From Bifidobacterium pseudolongum subsp. globosum (GTDB lineage Bacteria; Actinomycetota; Actinomycetes; Actinomycetales; Bifidobacteriaceae): a stretch of DNA of 64,000 nucleotides. Positions within the stretch are counted from its first letter, which is position 1. Each line of letters begins with the position of its first letter. The translations under genes were made by a program, and so were the position numbers. The stretch spans positions 1 to 64,000 of the forward strand of contig NZ_RYUH01000007.1 of assembly GCF_004155535.1 (NCBI RefSeq), in the 5' to 3' direction. Of the stretch, positions 57,750-64,000 are shown piece by piece. Under the pieces are notes generated by a model. That model saw nothing but the letters and a program-made list of their open reading frames with translations, had not been told where the DNA came from and made no database searches.

Positions 57750-59345
57750 TCAGCTGATGAGATTGAAGAACACGCCGAGCGCGAGCGCCACAAGCACGCA
57801 TATCGAAAGGCATGCGACGATCACGCAATGCCCACGCGCCATGCGCGCTTCCGGCCCGGGCTCGTCGGAGTCGAAGCGTCCCGGCCCATAGAAGAAGAAC
57901 ATGCGCACCCACAGCCAGCACAACAGCACGATGGAGACCGCCGCGCCGATGCGCAGGCAGATCCAGCCCACGGCGAGCGCGGTGGCGCAATCGCGCAGGT
58001 TGAGCGCGGCGACCCCGGCGAACGCGAAGTAGCCCAGAAACCCGAGCGTGATGATGGGCGCGAGCACGATGTTGGTGATGATGAGTGTCTGTGTCTGCTT
58101 GGTGAAGCGGTGGATGAGCGTGCGCCCGTTGGCGTCTGTGGACACATGTGCGCGCTTCTTGCGCCCCAGGTGCGACGCGATGCACAGCACGACCGTAACG
58201 ACCCACATCAGCACAATGAACACGAACATCGCCACGAGCACGTTGAACGATGTGATGAGGCCCGGACGGATGTCGGTGGGCACCGCGAACTGTTGGAATG
58301 GCTGCGACCCCGCGATTTTGGGCGTCGTCCAGTCGCCGGCTGTGGCGCCGGCGGCCACCGCGTTGACCCATGATTCGATGTCGTGCGTGTACTGGTCGGG
58401 CAGGGGCAGGCCGGGCTTGGACAGCGACGAACCCAAGCGGATCTGGTGGTTGGTGGGGTAGTAGCGCACCATCGTGTTGGTGTTGCCCACGCTGTTCGCG
58501 TCCTGCAGCAATTGTTGCGCGCCCTGTTCGACCGGCATCGACCGGTCGAGCGTGCCATACACCACGAGCAGTGGCATGGTGAGCGTGTTTCGGTAATCGG
58601 CCGCATTGAACGACGCGTATTCCAGTCCAAGCATGCCCGGGTTCAGGCTGAGCATCTTCGGCACAATGCCTTCCACGCCTTCCGGCGCGCCGATGATGTG
58701 CAGGTATTCGGTGGCGCCGACGGCCATCTGCTGGCGTGCGGAGAACACAGGCGCCGAGACGAGCACGGTGAACGCGATCGAGGGGTCTCGTTTGGTGATG
58801 ATTGTGGTGATCCACGTGCCTTCCGACTCCGCGTAGATGCCCACCTTGCTGGCGTCCACGTTCGGCAGGGACCGCAGGGTGTTGATGCCCGTCAGGTAAT
58901 CGGTTGCGGACGCCTCATAATCGCGGTGCAGCATCGAATAGTCGTCGAGACGCTTGCTCTGCACAAGCGTCACAATGCCCGCTGAGGCGAGCGCGTGCGC
59001 GATGTCGCTGTTGGTGGTGGCGTCGCCGGTGCCGGCCCCGTGGATGAACTGCACCGCCGGCAGTTTGCCGGGGGCACCGATGGGCTCGCGCAGGATCGCG
59101 TCCACTTGCCTGCCGCCGCTCACGGTGAGGGTGCGGTGGGTTTCCTTGACCTTGTATTTGCCTTCGGTCGTGGTGGGGATGCCCTTGGCTTCAATGGCTG
59201 TGTTCGACGAGGACAGCGAGATGTGCTCGTTGAGCGGTTCCACTTTCCATGGCGGTGTCATCCATACGCCCAGACCCATGAGTAGGGCGCACAATACCAC
59301 CGACGCACCCAATGTCCACGCGAGTTGCTTCCAGAAATGCTGCAC
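57750..59345 (-). CDS. Membrane-anchored alpha/beta hydrolase
   Basis: Protein of about 531 residues. One N-terminal membrane segment (about 10-32) anchors an extracytoplasmic alpha/beta hydrolase with a nucleophile elbow AESEGT (GxSxG-like), an acid region VVYGTLDRSMP and histidine in YPTNHQIRLG. Four further membrane segments fill the C-terminal 170 residues. Start: GTG at 59345, 8 bases after TACAGT; an upstream TTG is possible. Substrate unknown; an acyl-ester or peptide substrate is likely (inference). Confidence 0.85.
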   Translation of the reverse strand: MQHFWKQLAWTLGASVVLCALLMGLGVWMTPPWKVEPLNEHISLSSSNTAIEAKGIPTTTEGKYKVKETHRTLTVSGGRQVDAILREPIGAPGKLPAVQFIHGAGTGDATTNSDIAHALASAGIVTLVQSKRLDDYSMLHRDYEASATDYLTGINTLRSLPNVDASKVGIYAESEGTWITTIITKRDPSIAFTVLVSAPVFSARQQMAVGATEYLHIIGAPEGVEGIVPKMLSLNPGMLGLEYASFNAADYRNTLTMPLLVVYGTLDRSMPVEQGAQQLLQDANSVGNTNTMVRYYPTNHQIRLGSSLSKPGLPLPDQYTHDIESWVNAVAAGATAGDWTTPKIAGSQPFQQFAVPTDIRPGLITSFNVLVAMFVFIVLMWVVTVVLCIASHLGRKKRAHVSTDANGRTLIHRFTKQTQTLIITNIVLAPIITLGFLGYFAFAGVAALNLRDCATALAVGWICLRIGAAVSIVLLCWLWVRMFFFYGPGRFDSDEPGPEARMARGHCVIVACLSICVLVALALGVFFNLIS

Positions 59346-59442
59346 ATTTCCCCACTGTAATGCGCGCAATGCCAACCATGTTCCTGTGCTGGCGCATTTC
59401 CGCCGCGGGCGTGGACGCCGTGCGGATACGGCCGCGGCCCCG

Positions 59443-60093
59443 TTACGCTTGCGCGCGTTCGGCCTCGTCGAGGCCGTCGAATCCAGCCAGACGCACCGTC
59501 ACGCCGACGGTCTCCTCGGTGAGGTTGCGCCCCGCGCTCGCCAGTGCGTCCACAAAACGCCCGTACAGCGCGAGCGTGCGGATGCTGTACGTGCCCAGTT
59601 CGCCGCGCAGATAGGTCTCGAACGACGTCTGTTCCGGCGTGTCCTGCGCAGTGGTGAGCACGCGCATCGCCGCGCCGAGCTTGGGCCAGCGTTGCATGAA
59701 CGCGCGCGCCCATGCCACCTGCTGCGCGATGATGCGCTCCTGCTGTGCTGTACGCGCGTCGCTGAGCTCGGGCAAGTACGGCGCGAGCTCACGCGCGTAG
59801 GTCTCGGGGTCGGTCGACTCCATCATGCGTGCGTATTTTTCGGTCACGAGATTGCGGCCCTCGCGGTTCGCGTCTTCGAGGTCCGCACGGTAGCTGGCGA
59901 GCAGTTCGGATGGCCACGGCGCGAACTGGCTGAACCGCATCTGTTCGAACATCGGCCGGTTGCCTTGGCATGCCGCGCGCCCGCCTTGGTTCGTAGTGCG
60001 CTGGAACTGGCCCCATTCCAGGTCGATGATTGTGGCGATAAGCCGCTGGCGTTCCTGCGCGCCCGTGGCGCCCTCACTCGTGGTCGCACTCAT
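59443..60093 (-). CDS. DUF4125 family protein
   Basis: Protein of 216 residues, predicted soluble and almost wholly helical. Landmarks are ATIIDLEWGQFQRTTNQGGRA (about 19-39), CQGNRPMFEQMRFSQF and TYARELAPYLPEL. I see no histidine in the whole protein, which argues against a HEPN-type RNase. The ATG has GGAAGGGGA upstream. It starts 14 bases after the DUF4037 gene stop, so the two are cotranscribed. DUF4125 proteins have no experimentally known role. Confidence 0.85.
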   Translation of the reverse strand: MSATTSEGATGAQERQRLIATIIDLEWGQFQRTTNQGGRAACQGNRPMFEQMRFSQFAPWPSELLASYRADLEDANREGRNLVTEKYARMMESTDPETYARELAPYLPELSDARTAQQERIIAQQVAWARAFMQRWPKLGAAMRVLTTAQDTPEQTSFETYLRGELGTYSIRTLALYGRFVDALASAGRNLTEETVGVTVRLAGFDGLDEAERAQA

Positions 60094-60107
60094 GGTTTCC
60101 CCTTCCC

Positions 60108-62108
60108 TCACAGACTGTGCAGACACGCGGCGTCGCTTGTGATGTGCGCTTCGATGTATGGGCGCTGCCATTCGAGGAAGTCCTCGTCGCTCGGCGTCAG
60201 GCCGAGGTCCTGCAAGGTCTGCACGATCTGCGCGCAGATATCGCCCACAATCCGCTGCACTTCGCGCACATTTGGCGCCGCCCCCGCGCCGCCTTCGCCG
60301 AATCCCGCGCCCCCGAAACAGGCCGCTGAGGCGAGGCGCAGCACCTGTTCGAGCTGCGCGCATACGCCCGTCAGCCGCATGCCGGCGCGTGCGCTCAACG
60401 CGCGCAGCGCCGCGAAACGCCATTTGTAGTATGGCGCATAGCCCACCGTCACGGGATTGTTGATCAGGAAGACGAGCGACGAGACGGCGTCGGCGAATTC
60501 GCTCATGCACAGCCATGCGGCGGCGCCGTCGCCCCGCTGCAGCATGCGCGGCAGATTGTATTGGCCCGCCTGCGCGGTCATGCCGAGGCGTTTGGAAACC
60601 AACGCCAGGCGCACGTCGTCGGGCATGAGCTTGAACGATTGGCGTGTCTTGGAGAACGCGCCGAGCGCGTCGGCGAATACGCGGCCGTTCGTGGCGGCGG
60701 CGAGCGTGGCCTCGTCGAGCATCATCCACAGATGTGGCTCATCCTCGCCCGGCGCGGTGGGGTAACCGGTGATCGACGTGAAGAACTCGCCGATCTCGAA
60801 TACACCGCTGCGCCGCCCCGCACCTTGCGCGCGGGGCGTGGCACTGGTGCGCGCGAAGCCGTGGAACTGCGCGGGTAGGGATTCGTAGTCGGCCTGCAGT
60901 TGCTCGCCGATGCGCGCATAGTCGCTTGCGGTGAGCCACATGCAGAAGCGTGGCCCGAAGTCGTGGTCGTGCGAAAGGGCGTCGTCGAAGCCGTAGCATT
61001 CCGATCCGTGCCCAACGAGGCCGACGGCGATGCGCGGGGCGAATTCGGCGTAGCGTTCGGCGAGCATCGGTTTGCCATAGGCGAGCCAATAGTCGCGCGC
61101 GAGCTGCAGGCCGCTCGTCTGCGCGGTGTGCGCGGCCGGTTCCACGTGCCGGTGCGGCGCGGACGGCTGTGCAGGCGAGGGCTGCGGCCCCTCGGGTGTT
61201 CTGGTGGAATCCGGCGTGCCCTGCGCAGCCAGCGCCGCACGCGCCTCGGCCAGGTTCTGCGCGGTCACCGCGTAATACTCGGTATGCTCGCCGTAGCATT
61301 CGGCGATGATCGCGAGCGCCCGCTCATAGTCCCTGACCGCGGCCACGGCGTCGCCGGCGGCGAAGCTCACCTGCGCGGCGCCGGCGAGCGCGGACGCGAA
61401 ATGCGCGCTGTGTTCGGCGTGCGCGTCGCGGTAGATCGCGAGCGCACGGTCCGCGAGTGTGCGCGCCTCGCTGAGCGCCTGCTCGCCGCCACTGCCGTTC
61501 TGCAGCGTGAGCAGCGCGAGGTTGGTGCATGTGGAGGCAATGTCGACGTCGTGCGTGGGGTCGGGGCTCGACGATTCGAGGATGTGCAGCGCCTCCTCGA
61601 GTTCGGCGCGCGCCTTGGCGGGGCGGTCGGTTTCGCTCAGGAGCATCGAATAGTTGTTGTGCAGGGCGGCGAGACGGCGGTCGGTGGGCGCGAGGGTGGT
61701 GCGCGCGGAGGTGAGCGCCTGCTCGTAGAGGTCTTCGGCCTGTTCCATGTTGCCGGCGGCGCGCTGTGACGTGGCGGCGTTGATGAGTGTGGTGGTCCAC
61801 GCTTCGGTGCCTTCGAGGCCCAGTCGCAGGGCGAGTTCGATCGCACGCTGGATGATCCACTGGTTGTCTTGGTGGCGGCCTTGCGACCGGTAGAATCCCA
61901 TCGTCTCGTTGAGCACGGTGAGCAGGCCGGCGAAGTCGCCGGCGTTTTCGGCGTCGGTCATGGCGTCGAGCAGCAATGGCTCGGCTTTGGTGGCGGCGCT
62001 GTGGCTGGCGAACACGGCGTCGAGGCGGTTCAGGAACTCGTTGACGTCAAACGTGGAGGCGTCGGGGGCGGGGTCTTCGGCGGTGGGGGATGTGGTTGTG
62101 GCGGTCAT
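60108..62108 (-). CDS. TPR protein with DUF4037 nucleotidyltransferase-like domain
   Basis: Protein of 666 residues. Helical tetratricopeptide repeats occupy about residues 90-290 (motifs such as AEDLYEQAL and ADRALAIYRDA), followed by a proline-rich linker (about 297-325) and the DUF4037 domain. That domain starts ARDYWLAYGKPML and carries GS-N11-DHD (368-383), the canonical polymerase-beta nucleotidyltransferase signature. A predicted helical region (YNLPRML...) follows. TATCGT lies 6 bases before the ATG. It is paired with DUF4125 and sits behind the response-regulator gene. It probably transfers a nucleotide to an unknown acceptor. Confidence 0.85.
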   Translation of the reverse strand: MTATTTSPTAEDPAPDASTFDVNEFLNRLDAVFASHSAATKAEPLLLDAMTDAENAGDFAGLLTVLNETMGFYRSQGRHQDNQWIIQRAIELALRLGLEGTEAWTTTLINAATSQRAAGNMEQAEDLYEQALTSARTTLAPTDRRLAALHNNYSMLLSETDRPAKARAELEEALHILESSSPDPTHDVDIASTCTNLALLTLQNGSGGEQALSEARTLADRALAIYRDAHAEHSAHFASALAGAAQVSFAAGDAVAAVRDYERALAIIAECYGEHTEYYAVTAQNLAEARAALAAQGTPDSTRTPEGPQPSPAQPSAPHRHVEPAAHTAQTSGLQLARDYWLAYGKPMLAERYAEFAPRIAVGLVGHGSECYGFDDALSHDHDFGPRFCMWLTASDYARIGEQLQADYESLPAQFHGFARTSATPRAQGAGRRSGVFEIGEFFTSITGYPTAPGEDEPHLWMMLDEATLAAATNGRVFADALGAFSKTRQSFKLMPDDVRLALVSKRLGMTAQAGQYNLPRMLQRGDGAAAWLCMSEFADAVSSLVFLINNPVTVGYAPYYKWRFAALRALSARAGMRLTGVCAQLEQVLRLASAACFGGAGFGEGGAGAAPNVREVQRIVGDICAQIVQTLQDLGLTPSDEDFLEWQRPYIEAHITSDAACLHSL

Positions 62109-62114
62109 GCGTCC

Positions 62115-62120
62115 ACGATA
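62115..62120 (-). promoter_or_regulatory. -10 box for the DUF4037-DUF4125 pair
   Basis: TATCGT on the minus strand, 6 bases before the ATG at 62108, giving the pair a leaderless promoter of its own in the 32-base gap after the response regulator. Confidence 0.45.
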
Positions 62121-62140
62121 CCGCACCGCTTGGCGCGTGT

Positions 62141-62824
62141 TCAGACGATGTGCCGGTCGGAGGCCCACAGCGTCAGCTCGTTGCGGTTCGACAACTGCAG
62201 TTTGCGCAAGACCGAACTGACGTGCGTCTCCACGGTCTTGATGGAGATGAACAGTTCGGACGCCACCTCTTTGTAGGTGTATCCGCGCGCGATGAGGCGC
62301 ATCACCTCCTGCTCGCGCGCCGAAAGGCGGTCGAGCTCCTCGTCATGCACCGGTTCGTCGGCGGCCGGCGCGTCCGGCGGCGCGCCCTGGAACGCGGAGA
62401 GTACGAAGCCGGCGAGTTTGGGCGAGAACACGGCATACCCCTCGCTCACCTGTTCGATCGAGTGGATCAGGTCGTGCCCGGTGATCGTCTTCGTCACATA
62501 GCCGCGCGCGCCGGCACGGATGACCGACCCCACGTCCTGCGCGGAATCGGACACCGAAAGCGCCAGGAACGCGGTGCGCGGGGCGTGCGGGTGCGATTTG
62601 GCCAGGATCTCCGCGCCGCCACCGCCCGCGCCGCCCGGCACATGCACGTCGAGCAACACCACATCGGGTTGGGTGGCCACAATCATGTCGATGGACGACT
62701 CGACATCCGCCGCCTGCCCCACAATGTCGAAATACGGTTGCAATGTGGCGATCACGCCGGCGCGGAACATCTCGTGGTCGTCCACGATCGCGATGCGTGC
62801 CGGTGTGCGGTTGGTGTCTGCCAT
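62141..62824 (-). CDS. LuxR/NarL-family response regulator
   Basis: Protein of 227 residues. Receiver domain with VDDHEMF, the phosphorylated aspartate in VLLDVHVPG (about 55) and lysine in YVTKTI; then a LuxR helix-turn-helix (LSAREQEVMRLIARGYTYKE, about 163-182; TVETHVSSVLRKL). GGAGGAT precedes the ATG at 62824. A 6-glycine loop (PGGAGGGGAE) is inserted beside the aspartate. It is partnered with the upstream histidine kinase. Confidence 0.95.
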   Translation of the reverse strand: MADTNRTPARIAIVDDHEMFRAGVIATLQPYFDIVGQAADVESSIDMIVATQPDVVLLDVHVPGGAGGGGAEILAKSHPHAPRTAFLALSVSDSAQDVGSVIRAGARGYVTKTITGHDLIHSIEQVSEGYAVFSPKLAGFVLSAFQGAPPDAPAADEPVHDEELDRLSAREQEVMRLIARGYTYKEVASELFISIKTVETHVSSVLRKLQLSNRNELTLWASDRHIV

Positions 62825-62889
62825 GCCATCCTCCTGGTCTGTCGGTTCCCGGCGCAGGCGGCCGCCCTCCGGGAACCCCATGTTCAGCA

Positions 62890-64000
62890 TCATAGTGCGC
62901 CGGCGCCTGCCGTGCCATGCTCCGTCCCCTCGTGGGCGCTGTCCGCCACGATCGGCATGTGCATGCGCACTTCGGTGCCCCAGTGCGGGCGCGACACGAT
63001 CTCGACTGTGCCGCCGCGCCTGCGGATGCGCCCGATGATTGATTCGCGGATGCCCAAGCGGCCTTCGGGAATCGCATCCACGTCGAAGCCTTCGCCGTGG
63101 TCGCGCACAAACACCTCCACCTGCCGGTCACCCGCCTCGCAATACACCGCGACCGGCTCGCCGCCATGCGTCACGGCGTTGACCATCGCCTGCGCCGCCG
63201 CGTCGAGCAGAGCGTCGGTCTGCGCGCTCGGCCGCGCGTCACCCACCGTCACCACGTCGATCGGCTTGCCATGCGTGTCTTCGACCTGCGCGGCGATCTC
63301 CTCAAGCCCCGCCTTGACCGAACGGTCGCTCGTGGTGCGCTCCTGGTACAGCCAGCTGCGCAGTTCGCGCTCCTGCGAACGGGCGAGCGCGAACACCTGC
63401 TGCGGCTCGGCCGCATGCAGCTGGATCAGCGCGAGCGTCTGCAGCACGCCATCGTGCAGATGCGCCGCCATGTCGGCGCGCTCCTCTTCGCGTTCCTTGA
63501 GCGCGCGCTCGCGGCCCGAAGTGCGCATCAGGGAGACGAGCTGCGGCACGAGCGCGCACAATACGCCTGCGAGCAGTGCGAACCCGGCGCACAGGCTGTA
63601 GAGGAACGGCACGGAGCCGTCTTCGATCGTGGTCTGCGTGACGAGCAGCGCGTAGGCGGCGAAGACAAGCAGCACGCCGATGATTGTGGTGACGGTCTGC
63701 CCCGTGCGCGCATTGAAGCGCAGCCAGGGCAGGCCCACGCCGGCCGCGGCGAGCAGCACCGGCAGCAGCAGGCCGTTGCTCGTCTGCAGCTGGTTGATGA
63801 GCAGGGCGATTGCGATCAGCACGACGCCCGCGCACGCGAACAGCGCGGGTTTGGAGGCCTCGTCGATCACCTGGCGCATGCTCTCCATGCTGACGGGCCG
63901 GCCATCCGCCTCTTCGTTCAGACCCGTGTAATCATAAGGATTATCTGGCACCGGTCCGGTGCTTCGGGGCGTGCCGTAGGGCGTATTGCCGCGGGACAGC
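62890..64000 (-). CDS. Sensor histidine kinase, 5' end beyond the window
   Basis: The visible part has 369 residues. It opens with a disordered stretch, then five to six membrane segments (about 55-170), a HisKA_3 dimerisation domain with the phosphorylated histidine in AHLHDGVLQ, and a HATPase domain with N-box AMVNAVTHGG and G-box RDHGEGFD. The frame is open to the window edge (LSRGNTPYGTP), so the start lies outside, probably with another N-terminal domain. An internal GTG at 63951 is an alternative start. Confidence 0.9.
   Translation of the reverse strand, partial: LSRGNTPYGTPRSTGPVPDNPYDYTGLNEEADGRPVSMESMRQVIDEASKPALFACAGVVLIAIALLINQLQTSNGLLLPVLLAAAGVGLPWLRFNARTGQTVTTIIGVLLVFAAYALLVTQTTIEDGSVPFLYSLCAGFALLAGVLCALVPQLVSLMRTSGRERALKEREEERADMAAHLHDGVLQTLALIQLHAAEPQQVFALARSQERELRSWLYQERTTSDRSVKAGLEEIAAQVEDTHGKPIDVVTVGDARPSAQTDALLDAAAQAMVNAVTHGGEPVAVYCEAGDRQVEVFVRDHGEGFDVDAIPEGRLGIRESIIGRIRRRGGTVEIVSRPHWGTEVRMHMPIVADSAHEGTEHGTAGAGAL

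Overview
The window looks like chromosomal DNA from a high-GC actinobacterium, most likely a Bifidobacterium. The evidence is the whole gene set (bifunctional AdhE, GlgX, MalQ, a glucose-type PTS permease, the tiny bS22-type protein, zinc-type S14 and L36), strongly GC-biased codon use, and many genes with a TAnnnT -10 hexamer 6-8 bases before the start codon (leaderless transcription). I cannot name a species from the sequence alone.

Layout. 1-673: non-coding DNA with a 52-bp-period repeat, an insertion-sequence end relic and a copy of a second dispersed repeat. 674-5291: a 2-hydroxyacid dehydrogenase, a YigZ/IMPACT protein, an LRV-like protein and MalQ. 5369-7885: a small hypothetical gene and a DUF262/DUF1524 (GmrSD-type) defence gene cut by one in-frame TGA. 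8197-9161: rplM-rpsI. 9252-17225: GlgX, a ROK regulator divergent from adhE, and a YwiC-like membrane protein. 17371-18276: more 52-bp repeats and a shortened AbiEi-like gene. 18478-33591: the S10-spc-alpha ribosomal protein superoperon with secY, adk, infA, rpmJ and rpoA, followed by truA.

34767-36437: repeat DNA carrying an intact IS256-superfamily (IS1249-like) element with 27-bp inverted repeats and an 8-bp target duplication, then tRNA-Ser(CGA). 36539-46163: a lipoprotein, then nusA-infB-rbfA-truB-ribF, with radA converging. 46223-50810: a small membrane protein, bS22, rpiA, an RNase HI with a long tail, and pgm. 51170-56172: a PTS EIIBCA permease, a lipid kinase, and serS next to tRNA-Ser(TGA). 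56247-57100: two repeat arrays around a small-ORF transcription unit. 57111-64000: a HAD-family protein lacking its nucleophile, a membrane-anchored hydrolase, a DUF4125 gene paired with a TPR-nucleotidyltransferase (DUF4037) gene, and a LuxR-type two-component system whose kinase runs off the window.

How the genes work together. MalQ, GlgX, Pgm, RpiA, the PTS permease and AdhE cover sugar uptake, glycogen/maltodextrin turnover, pentose-phosphate flow and redox-balancing ethanol production. The rest is mostly translation. The least explained parts are the DUF4037/DUF4125 pair, the broken DUF262 gene and the dispersed repeat families.
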